Of a stretch of 41,912 bases of DNA, positions 33,303 through 41,078 are shown in pieces. The notes beneath the pieces were generated by a model. It was given only the letters and a program-made list of their open reading frames with translations, ran no database searches and was not told the origin of the DNA. Origin of the DNA: an uncultured Alistipes sp. (GTDB taxonomy: Bacteria > Bacteroidota > Bacteroidia > Bacteroidales > Rikenellaceae). How positions within the stretch are numbered: position 1 is the stretch's first letter; each line of letters begins with the position of its first letter. Both the position numbers and the translations under genes were made by a program. The stretch is taken from NCBI GenBank assembly GCA_937880705.1, contig CALGRZ010000114.1:1-41912 (forward strand). The letters run 5' to 3'.

Positions 33303-34556
33303 ATGACAAAGATGAAGTACAATCTTAACGACCGCCTCCCCGCCGCACAGCTGGCTCTCTACGCCATGCAGTGGCTCGTCTTGGCCATCGCCGTGGTATC
33401 TACAAGCGTATTCTTCGTGCCCGATGCGGAGCGACTATTCTTCGCGCAGAGGCTCTTTGCCGTAATGGGCATCACAGGCCTCATGCAGGTGACCATAGGA
33501 CACCGCCTACCCCTTGTGGTAGGCCCCGCAGCAGTGCTTCTGGTGGGTGTGCTTGCATCGATGGCCGCCAATGCCGACACATCGACCATATACTCGTCCA
33601 TCGCCGTGGGTGGTGTGCTTATCACACTACTGGGCTTCGGAGGCCTTATCGGCAAGATACAGAGGCTCTTCACACCGCGTATCGTAGTGGTGATACTGAT
33701 GCTCATAGCACTCACCCTCTGCCCCGTCATCGCAGGCTTGGTATTTCCGCGCGGTGCTTCGACCGAGGAGCATATCTTCGGCCTATGCTTCGCCTTGGTG
33801 GGTAGCGGCCTGATGGTCGTAATGAACCGCAAGCTGAAGGGCGTGGCCAAGAGCCTTGTAATACCCATTGCGCTGGTCGTGGGCAGTGCCCTCTACTACG
33901 CCATCTTTGAGGGTGGCGCGGCAATCGAGAGCAACGCCTCGTGGCGAGGCCTCATCATCGAGCACTTCACACTGGACTGGAGCCTTATCATAGCCTTCGT
34001 GATATGCTACATAGCACTGCTTATCAACGATATAGGCTCGATGGAGTCGCTGGGTGGCATGCTCGCCGTGGAGGATATGCCACGCCGTCTTAAGCGAGGC
34101 CTACGAATCACGGGTGTGATGAACATCGTGGCGGGCTCGATGGGTGTCCTCGGCCCGGTAAACTTCTCGATGAGCCCCGGCATCATCGCCTCGACGGGCT
34201 GTGCCTCGCGCTATGCGCTGATACCCGCAACGGTGATACTCACCCTCTGTGCCCTCTCGCCCGAGTTGGTGTGGGCCTTGATCAACATCCCCAACCCCGT
34301 GATCGGTGTCATACTCCTCTTCCTGATGGGCACACAGCTTGCTGCATCGTTCGAGATGATGCACTCGACGAAGTCGGCCGGCACGTTTGCCGATGCACTG
34401 ACCATAGGTCTGCCGCTGATGATAGCCATGCTCTGCACGCTTATGCCCAAAGGCATCGTACCACAGACCATAGAGCCGCTAATAACCAACGGCTTTGCCA
34501 TGGGTGTTGTTGCGGTGCTTGTCATGGAGCATGTCATCAACCGCACCGGCAAGTAG
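33303..34556 (+). CDS. NCS2-family nucleobase (xanthine/guanine/uracil) permease
   Basis: A 417-residue inner-membrane transporter with about 14 hydrophobic segments. It shows the NCS2 layout: QVTIGHRLPLVVGPAAVLLVG (TM3 region with the GP substrate loop), then CYIALLINDIGSMESLGGML in TM8, with the acidic residue that binds the base, and GPVNFSMSPGIIASTGCASR in the TM10 region. Length is slightly under the usual 430-460. The upstream guanine deaminase suggests a purine substrate. ATG 33303 is 6 bases after the GDPD stop. No clear terminator follows; 34557-34718 holds a small ACCACC/GGTGGT hairpin (34587-34602) and the purA promoter. Confidence 0.88.
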   Translation: MTKMKYNLNDRLPAAQLALYAMQWLVLAIAVVSTSVFFVPDAERLFFAQRLFAVMGITGLMQVTIGHRLPLVVGPAAVLLVGVLASMAANADTSTIYSSIAVGGVLITLLGFGGLIGKIQRLFTPRIVVVILMLIALTLCPVIAGLVFPRGASTEEHIFGLCFALVGSGLMVVMNRKLKGVAKSLVIPIALVVGSALYYAIFEGGAAIESNASWRGLIIEHFTLDWSLIIAFVICYIALLINDIGSMESLGGMLAVEDMPRRLKRGLRITGVMNIVAGSMGVLGPVNFSMSPGIIASTGCASRYALIPATVILTLCALSPELVWALINIPNPVIGVILLFLMGTQLAASFEMMHSTKSAGTFADALTIGLPLMIAMLCTLMPKGIVPQTIEPLITNGFAMGVVAVLVMEHVINRTGK

Positions 34557-34639
34557 CCCTCAAAGCGTAAAACAGCCTCGACGACGACCACCCGAAGGTG
34601 GTGACACTGCCGAAGGGTGTATATTTCGATTTTTGAGTT

Positions 34640-34668
34640 TTTGTTTTCACATTTTTTTTATATCTTTG
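34640..34668 (+). promoter_or_regulatory. Promoter of purA
   Basis: TTTG at 34640-34643 and TATCTTTG at 34661-34668 are 17 bases apart, close to the Bacteroidetes consensus. Predicted transcription starts near 34675, about 44 bases before the purA ATG. Confidence 0.75.
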
Positions 34669-34697
34669 TAGCCGTTAAACGGTGGCCATATATTTAG

Positions 34698-36002
<1,305 letters not shown>

Positions 36003-36018
36003 CATCACATAATAAGAG

Positions 36019-36097
36019 TTAGGGGGTGTCCAACAAGTAAGTTGAGGCACCCCCTTTATAGTTGCAGTTGTATAACAAGTGCTAATTTTAGCCTTGC
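36019..36097 (+). repeat. Intergenic palindromic repeat, copy 1 (between purA and the APC permease)
   Basis: Contains stem AGGGGGTG (36021-36028) / CACCCCCT (36048-36055) and then GTATAACAAGTGCTAATTTTAG from 36070, followed by CCTTGC. The same arrangement recurs at 40272-40349. The hairpin may serve as terminator for the convergent genes; T-tracts are weak. A run of eight C follows at 36105-36112. Confidence 0.75.
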
Positions 36098-36114
36098 AAG
36101 ACAGCCCCCCCCTG

Positions 36115-37569
36115 TTACTCTCTCTCCCACTCAAAGGGCTCGATGTTGGCATCAGCAGCCTTCCACGAAGGCTTGCGCATGGCGTATATGACAAACGGTA
36201 TGACAACGACGACCAACGCTCCGATGATCAACACCGCAAACCATACGGTCTTGCTGCCCACGGCGATCTGCGAGGGCGGGATGAAGCTCAACACAAAGGC
36301 CAGCAACGAGCCACAGAAGCCCAAACCGCCGAGAATCCACATCAGGCCATTGCCACGACCGAGGCGGAAGGGTCGCTCCATCTTCGGGAGCTTGTAGCGT
36401 AGCGCAATGGCGGCCGAGAACATCAACATATACATAATAAGGTATAGCAGCACGGTGAGTTGCGATAGTATCTGGTAGAAGGACTGCACCGAGGGCATAA
36501 CTACAAACAGCAGGCTTAAGAGTGTTACGATCACACCCTGCACAAGCAGGATGTTACGTTGCACACCACGGCTGTTGGTACGCTGGAAGAATGGGGGCAG
36601 GTAGCCGGCACGACCCACCGTGAAGATACCCTTCGAGGGTCCTGCAACCCATGTGAGCACACCGGCAAGCACACCAAAGACGAGGGCTACGGCCACCACC
36701 GAGCCCATCCATCGGATGCCGAAGTGCTGGAAGTAGTCATCGAAGCCAATGAGCAGCGTCTGCGTGAGGGATATATCCTTGGCCGGCACGATAAAGCCGA
36801 GCGAGAAGGTGCCAAGCACGAAGATCGTAACGGTTATGAGTGAGCCGATGATGATGGCACGCGGGTAGTTGCGCTTGGGGTTGTCGACCTCCATAACATG
36901 GATACCCATCATCTCCATACCTGCGTAGAAGAGGAATATCGACGAGGCGAGCACCAACGTATCGAGGTTCGCAAGGTCGGGGAAGAAGCTCTGGTGCATA
37001 TTCATATTGTTGTGACCGCCACCCAGCAGGTAGACTATTCCGAGTATGATGAGCAGTGCTGCGGGGATGATCGTACCGATGATGCCACCCCACTTGCTCA
37101 CCTTGCCTACCCAGCCTATACCGCGCAACGAGATGAGGGTTGCGATCCAATATATGGCCAACACCACAACAAGTGTAAAGAGACGGTTGGAGGCCAGCGT
37201 AGCATCGGTCGCGGTATCGAAACCGATAAAGGCGATGCTCACCGCACCAAAGGTCAGCACCGTGGGATACCAGATGGTCGACTGTATCCACTGCAACCAG
37301 ATGGCCAGAAAGCCGAGACGCGCACCAAAGGCCTCGCCGACCCAGCGGAAGACACCACCCTGCTTCGAGGAGAACATCGCAGCAAGCTCGGCAGCAACCA
37401 TCGCCGTGGGGATGAGAAAGACGATGGCGGCAAAGAGGTAATAGAAGGCCGACGTAGGGCCGTAGACAGCCTCTGTGGCAAGACCTCGAAGGCTCACCAC
37501 AGCCGTAACATTCATAATGGCCAGGGTCATAACACCCAGCCTAAAGGTTGGTTTTGTACTACTCTGCAT
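36115..37569 (-). CDS. APC-family amino acid permease (GadC-like antiporter)
   Basis: A 484-residue transporter with about 12 membrane helices. TLAIMNVTAVVSLRGLATEAVYG (split around residues 15-37) is the TM1 region of the glutamate/GABA antiporter group. YGPTSAFYYLFAAIVFLIP, KQGGVFRWVGEAFG and WVAGPSKGIFTVGRAGYLPP are also typical of that group. Length is slightly shorter than E. coli GadC, lacking most of its C-terminal plug (only about 20 residues after the last helix). It may exchange glutamate with GABA or a related pair, but no gadB is nearby. It is divergent from the secreted-protein gene at 37742. Confidence 0.85.
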   Translation of the reverse strand: MQSSTKPTFRLGVMTLAIMNVTAVVSLRGLATEAVYGPTSAFYYLFAAIVFLIPTAMVAAELAAMFSSKQGGVFRWVGEAFGARLGFLAIWLQWIQSTIWYPTVLTFGAVSIAFIGFDTATDATLASNRLFTLVVVLAIYWIATLISLRGIGWVGKVSKWGGIIGTIIPAALLIILGIVYLLGGGHNNMNMHQSFFPDLANLDTLVLASSIFLFYAGMEMMGIHVMEVDNPKRNYPRAIIIGSLITVTIFVLGTFSLGFIVPAKDISLTQTLLIGFDDYFQHFGIRWMGSVVAVALVFGVLAGVLTWVAGPSKGIFTVGRAGYLPPFFQRTNSRGVQRNILLVQGVIVTLLSLLFVVMPSVQSFYQILSQLTVLLYLIMYMLMFSAAIALRYKLPKMERPFRLGRGNGLMWILGGLGFCGSLLAFVLSFIPPSQIAVGSKTVWFAVLIIGALVVVVIPFVIYAMRKPSWKAADANIEPFEWERE

Positions 37570-37585
37570 AATATGATGATTTAGG

Positions 37586-37629
37586 TTTTCGGCTGTAAGT
37601 ACAATTTATGTGCCCAATAAAGCCGAAAA
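37586..37629. promoter_or_regulatory. Inverted repeat in the divergent intergenic region
   Basis: TTTTCGGCT (37586-37594) and its exact complement AGCCGAAAA (37621-37629) flank 26 bases. It lies 17 bases upstream of the permease start on the minus strand and ends 3 bases before the -33 box of the divergent gene. It could be an operator or a leader hairpin of the permease mRNA. Confidence 0.4.
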
Positions 37630-37632
37630 AGG

Positions 37633-37663
37633 TTTGCAAATAGAGATATTATCACTATCTTTG
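37633..37663 (+). promoter_or_regulatory. Promoter of the secreted-protein gene
   Basis: TTTG (37633-37636), 19-base spacer, TATCTTTG (37656-37663): a near-ideal Bacteroidetes promoter. The start of transcription would be near 37670, with a leader of about 70 bases. Confidence 0.8.
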
Positions 37664-37741
37664 TGTAGATTCCCGGTTTAGGAATTCATTACAGTCTAAT
37701 GGCCGACTATCCAGATATATTAACACCTCATACCTACTACC

Positions 37742-38254
37742 ATGAAGAACATTTTTAAGCATCTTCTAACAGTCGTGGTTGCTGCAGTGACCATGCTTAC
37801 GTTGAGCTCGTACAAAACAACCAATTACCAGAATCCGGAGTTCTTAGAGATCTTGCAGATGACAGCCGAGGGCGCTGACTCTGAATGTCCCGTGGATCTT
37901 GGAAATGGCATAACTATGCAGCATGTCTATCTCTCACACAACAATATGGTCTACGACTATACGGCACCAAGTCTTATGGTTAATGACTTGATAGCATGTA
38001 TGAAGATAGACAAAGAGGGTACCATCGATGCCTACATCACGTCGATGATTAACGACGATGAGGTCATATACTTCTTTATGCTCTGTGCGGAGTCAGGCTA
38101 TGGTATGGAGTTCCGATATAGGTGTTCAGAGGATAACACCTACGCATCGATCGAACTCTCTGCACAGAGACTCTCAGAGTTTATCCACAGCGAATTTACC
38201 CATGACGAACTCAATGAGATCACAAATAACTTATTCTTAAAGTATTTGGAGTAG
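37742..38254 (+). CDS. Secreted protein of unknown function
   Basis: A 170-residue protein with a clear N-terminal signal peptide (KNIFKH, hydrophobic core LLTVVVAAVTMLTL, then SSYK); there is no cysteine at the cleavage site, so it is probably periplasmic or secreted. The mature part is acidic and probably alpha/beta, with two Cys pairs possible (CPVD, ACMK, LCAES, YRCSE). It contains LMVNDLIACMKIDKEGTIDAY and ends with a helix LNEITNNLFLKYLE. I recognise no family. It has its own promoter and no obvious operon partner. Confidence 0.75.
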   Translation: MKNIFKHLLTVVVAAVTMLTLSSYKTTNYQNPEFLEILQMTAEGADSECPVDLGNGITMQHVYLSHNNMVYDYTAPSLMVNDLIACMKIDKEGTIDAYITSMINDDEVIYFFMLCAESGYGMEFRYRCSEDNTYASIELSAQRLSEFIHSEFTHDELNEITNNLFLKYLE

Positions 38255-38313
38255 GGCTGCACTATACATAGACATCGCTTATAGCATTATAAAATAATAT
38301 AATGAAATATCTA

Positions 38314-38343
38314 TTGCAGAGAATAAAAAAAATAGTATCTTTG
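38314..38343 (+). promoter_or_regulatory. Promoter of the rubrerythrin gene
   Basis: TTG (38314-38316), 19-base spacer and TATCTTTG (38336-38343), matching the Bacteroidetes consensus. The leader to the ATG at 38401 is about 50 bases and AT-rich. The remainder of 38255-38400 shows nothing else. Confidence 0.8.
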
Positions 38344-38400
38344 CGGTAGGAAAACAGAGATAAACATAAAACGTAATAAACCTATAAAACTTAAAAGAGT

Positions 38401-38937
38401 ATGAAAGAGCTTAAAGGAACAAAGACCGAGAAGAACCTCTGGGAGGCCTTCGCAGGTGAGTCACAGGCAAGAAACAAGTATACCTACTTCGCTTCAAAGG
38501 CAAAGAAGGATGGATATGTACAGATAGCAAAGATCTTCGAGGAGACTGCTGCAAACGAGAAGGAGCATGCCGAGATCTGGTTCAAGCTGTTGCAGGGCAT
38601 CGGCTCAACTGCCGAGAACCTGAAGTCTGCTGCCGAGGGCGAGAACTACGAGTGGACCGATATGTATGCACAGATGGCCAAGGATGCCCGCGAGGAGGGC
38701 TTTGACCACATCGCATTCCTCTTTGACGAGGTTGGTAAGATCGAGAAGGAGCACGAGGAGCGTTACCGTAAGCTGCTGGCTAACGTCGAGGGTGGCTTGG
38801 TATTCTCACGCGACGGCGACATGATCTGGCAGTGCTCGAACTGCGGCCACATCCACGTTGGTCAGCGCGCACCCGAGATGTGCCCCGTATGTGCCCATCC
38901 CAAGGCTTACTTCCAGATTAAGGCCGAGAACTACTAA
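38401..38937 (+). CDS. rbr: Rubrerythrin
   Basis: A 178-residue non-heme iron peroxidase that reduces hydrogen peroxide in anaerobes. The N-terminal four-helix diiron domain has [31 protein letters not shown] and [13 protein letters not shown], providing the Glu/His ligands. The C-terminal rubredoxin-like domain has [10 protein letters not shown] and [11 protein letters not shown], two CxxC iron-binding knuckles. Length is near the usual 180-190. It is monocistronic, with its own promoter and a strong terminator. Confidence 0.96.
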   Translation: MKELKGTKTEKNLWEAFAGESQARNKYTYFASKAKKDGYVQIAKIFEETAANEKEHAEIWFKLLQGIGSTAENLKSAAEGENYEWTDMYAQMAKDAREEGFDHIAFLFDEVGKIEKEHEERYRKLLANVEGGLVFSRDGDMIWQCSNCGHIHVGQRAPEMCPVCAHPKAYFQIKAENY

Positions 38938-38960
38938 TCGAAACGATACCTAACTGAAGA

Positions 38961-38992
38961 TTAACCCAATCCCGGCGATTGGGTTAATTTTT
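38961..38992 (+). terminator. Rho-independent terminator after rubrerythrin
   Basis: TTAACCCAATC (38961-38971), loop CCGGC, GATTGGGTTAA (38977-38987), then five T. It ends about 25 bases before the ZIP transporter ATG. Confidence 0.88.
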
Positions 38993-39018
38993 GATATGTA
39001 CACCTTAAACTGTCGACG

Positions 39019-39801
39019 ATGAATACTCAATACCTCGCCATATTGGCCATCCCGTTTCTTGGCACTCTTATAGGTGCCTCAACCTCACTGCTCACGCGAG
39101 GCGCGATATCGAGCCACCTGCAGAAGGGGTTGCTGGGCTTTGCTGCGGGTGTGATGGTTGCCGCCTCGGTGTGGTCACTCATCATCCCGGCCATAGACCT
39201 CTCCGAGGATATGGGTCGCTGGAGCTGGCTACCGGCAGCCGTGGGCATCATCCTCGGCATGCTCTTCCTGCTGCTGCTCGACAGCGTAATACCCCACCAG
39301 CACCCCACCTCCGACACCACGGAGGGCATACACTCGAAGTTGGGTCGCAGACAGATGCTCATGCTGGCCGTGACGCTGCACAACATCCCCGAGGGCATGG
39401 CCGTAGGTGCCGTCATCGCCGGTGCTATAATGGGTGAGGCCGGCATAACGATGGCTGCCGCAGGTGCACTTGCCATGGGTATGGCCATACAGAATATCCC
39501 AGAGGGGGCTATCATCTCGCTGCCGCTACGCGCCGATGGCATGTCGCGTGGTCGCTCGTGGCTCTACGGATCGCTATCGGGCATTGTCGAGCCTCTGTCG
39601 GCACTGCTGATGATCCTGCTCTTCGAGCACATATCGCCACTGCTACCCTATCTGCTCACCTTCTCGGCAGGTGCCATGCTCTATGTCGTAGTCGAGGAGC
39701 TCATCCCCGAGACACAGACGGGCGAACACACCAACACCGGCACAATAGCCTTTGCCATAGGCTTTGTGGTGATGATGATACTCGATGTGGCGTTAGGCTA
39801 A
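39019..39801 (+). CDS. ZIP-family metal transporter (GufA/ZupT-like)
   Basis: A 260-residue inner-membrane transporter with eight predicted helices that imports zinc or other divalent metals. The signature HNIPEG is at residues 121-126 (TM4) and QNIPEG at about 158-163 (TM5), the metal-binding pair. A short His-containing loop HQHPTSD (residues 93-99) lies between TM3 and TM4. VEPLSALLMI and FSAGAMLYVVVEELIPE complete the family pattern. Length matches GufA/ZupT proteins. No strong promoter was seen in the 26 bases after the preceding terminator. Confidence 0.92.
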   Translation: MNTQYLAILAIPFLGTLIGASTSLLTRGAISSHLQKGLLGFAAGVMVAASVWSLIIPAIDLSEDMGRWSWLPAAVGIILGMLFLLLLDSVIPHQHPTSDTTEGIHSKLGRRQMLMLAVTLHNIPEGMAVGAVIAGAIMGEAGITMAAAGALAMGMAIQNIPEGAIISLPLRADGMSRGRSWLYGSLSGIVEPLSALLMILLFEHISPLLPYLLTFSAGAMLYVVVEELIPETQTGEHTNTGTIAFAIGFVVMMILDVALG

Positions 39802-39849
39802 ATGGTACACCATATTGGTCTTTTGGTCGAAAGGGTGGTAAACATTTGG

Positions 39850-39876
39850 TTGTCACCGAAAAAGTTTGTAACTTTA
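39850..39876 (+). promoter_or_regulatory. Weak candidate promoter before the YegP-like gene
   Basis: TTG (39850-39852) and TAACTTTA (39869-39876), one mismatch to TAnnTTTG, about 16 bases apart; another TTTG at 39845-39848 gives a 20-base spacing. It lies about 40 bases before the ATG at 39918. Confidence 0.45.
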
Positions 39877-39917
39877 TTGCTTGATAGGACTTTATAAACA
39901 CTAAACACTAATAACAC

Positions 39918-40250
39918 ATGGGAAAGTTTGTTATCACCAAGCGCGCCAATGGCGAGTTCCAGTTCAACCTTAAGGCCGGCAATGGTCAGGTTATCCTCAC
40001 ATCGGAGGGCTACACCACTCTGGCAGCATGTAAGAACGGCATCGAGTCGGTAAAGAAGAACTCACAGGAGGATGCTCGTTTCGAGCGCAAGGAGGCCAAG
40101 AATGGTGCCCCCTTCTTCAACCTTAAGGCTACCAATGGCCAGGTTATCGGCAAGAGCGAGATGTACTCAAGCACAGCTGCTTGCGAGAACGGTATCGAGT
40201 CGGTAAAGAAGAATGCTCCCGAGGCAGAGGTTGTTGAGGAGCTCGAGTAG
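39918..40250 (+). CDS. YegP/UPF0339 (DUF1508) family protein
   Basis: A 110-residue protein made of two tandem DUF1508 units: GKFVITKRANGEFQFNLKAG through AACKNGIESVKKN, and FERKEAKNGAPFFNLKATNG through AACENGIESVKKN. Each unit has the F-x-L-K-A-x-N-G-Q-V-I pattern and ends in the NGIESV helix. The tail is acidic (EAEVVEELE). Biochemical function of this family is not established. It stands alone, followed by the second palindromic repeat. Confidence 0.9.
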   Translation: MGKFVITKRANGEFQFNLKAGNGQVILTSEGYTTLAACKNGIESVKKNSQEDARFERKEAKNGAPFFNLKATNGQVIGKSEMYSSTAACENGIESVKKNAPEAEVVEELE

Positions 40251-40271
40251 GCAACACAACATAACCAATGA

Positions 40272-40349
40272 TTAGGGGCTGTCCAACAAGTATGTTGGAC
40301 AGCCCCTATATGGTTAAATTAGTATAACAAGTGCTAATTTTAGGCTTGC
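40272..40349 (+). repeat. Intergenic palindromic repeat, copy 2 (after the YegP-like gene)
   Basis: A perfect 16-bp stem TAGGGGCTGTCCAACA (40273-40288) / TGTTGGACAGCCCCTA (40293-40308) with loop AGTA, then GTATAACAAGTGCTAATTTTAG from 40322 and GCTTGC. It matches copy 1 (36019-36097) with a compensating change in one stem pair. The hairpin probably ends the YegP-like transcript. Confidence 0.8.
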
Positions 40350-40430
40350 GAAGCCCGAAAAACCGCAGCATACTAAAACGTATGTGAGGATTTCAAGGGC
40401 GAGCATAACGACAAAGTAGCCTTGTTATAC
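40322..40430. mobile_element. Candidate miniature element with terminal inverted repeats
   Basis: GTATAACAAG (40322-40331) and its exact complement CTTGTTATAC (40421-40430) bound 109 bases; allowing one gap, the match extends inward (TGCTA / TAGC). Inside are small hairpins (GGCTTGCGAAGCC at 40343-40355; CATAC/GTATG at 40369-40384). It codes for nothing. The left end is shared with 36070-36097, where no right end is seen. No target duplication was identified, so mobility is a guess. Confidence 0.4.
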
Positions 40431-40434
40431 TGGT

Positions 40435-41070
40435 TTACAGTACCCTGATTAGGTTAATACCGTCACGAATAGGGACTATGACGTTATCGACCCTCGGATC
40501 CTCGACAACACGACGGTTGAACTCCACGATATTCTCGGTGTGCTTGTCGTTGTGGGCGATGGGCTGCGCAACCTTGCCATACCAGAGGATATTATCGGCA
40601 AGGATAAACGAGCCACTGCGCACATAGCCTCCATCCATCAGCATATCATAGTAGGCCGTGTACTCGCGCTTATCACCATCGATAAAGACCATGTCGTAGC
40701 AACGCTCCAGGCGGGGCACAACCTCCAGCGCAGAGCCTATATGCTGGTGGATGCGGTGACCATACTGTGAACGGGCAAAGAACGAGGCAGCTATATACTC
40801 CAACTCATCGTCAACCTCGATAGTGTCGAGCGTGGCATCACCCTCCAAGCCGCGAGCTATGCTCAAGGCCGAGTAGCCGGTAAAGGTGCCTATCTCCAAC
40901 ACGCGCTTCGGGCGCAACATCCTCACCAGCATCTCAAGCAGCTTTCCCTGAAGATGTCCCGAGATCATACGGGGGTTGATAACACGCAGGTAGGTCTCGC
41001 GCTCCAGAAGGTGCATAAGCTCCTCCTCGGGCTTGGTGTTCGCGAGTATGTACTTCTCCAATGCATCCAT
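40435..41070 (-). CDS. SAM-dependent O-methyltransferase (COG4122, TrmR/caffeoyl-CoA OMT type)
   Basis: A 211-residue class I methyltransferase. RVLEIGTFTGYSALSIA is motif I for SAM binding (about residues 55-71). DTIEVDDEL is the acidic motif II region, VFIDGDKREYTAYYD carries metal-binding Asp residues, and FILADNILWYGKV is the typical metal/substrate loop. Length fits the family. The closest studied bacterial relative type is TrmR, which methylates 5-hydroxyuridine in tRNA, but small-molecule catechol-type substrates are also possible. Its start is 8 bases after the M16 peptidase stop on the same strand, so the two are co-transcribed. Confidence 0.9.
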   Translation of the reverse strand: MDALEKYILANTKPEEELMHLLERETYLRVINPRMISGHLQGKLLEMLVRMLRPKRVLEIGTFTGYSALSIARGLEGDATLDTIEVDDELEYIAASFFARSQYGHRIHQHIGSALEVVPRLERCYDMVFIDGDKREYTAYYDMLMDGGYVRSGSFILADNILWYGKVAQPIAHNDKHTENIVEFNRRVVEDPRVDNVIVPIRDGINLIRVL

Positions 41071-41078
41071 GGTTTCGA

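Noticed and set aside
34587..34602. ACCACC/GGTGGT hairpin as terminator of the permease operon
   Set aside because: The stem is only six pairs and no T-tract follows within a few bases; it is noted but not called.
36105..36112. Run of eight C as a phase-variable tract
   Set aside because: It lies after the stop codon of the permease gene, outside any coding region or promoter, so length change would have no clear effect.
36898..37584. Plus-strand open frame of 228 codons opposite the APC permease
   Set aside because: The minus-strand product has membrane helices and APC motifs, while this frame is charged and repetitive as expected for the complement of hydrophobic codons.
39802..39813. ATGG-TACA-CCAT small palindrome after the ZIP transporter gene
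   Set aside because: Four-base arms are too short to separate from chance.
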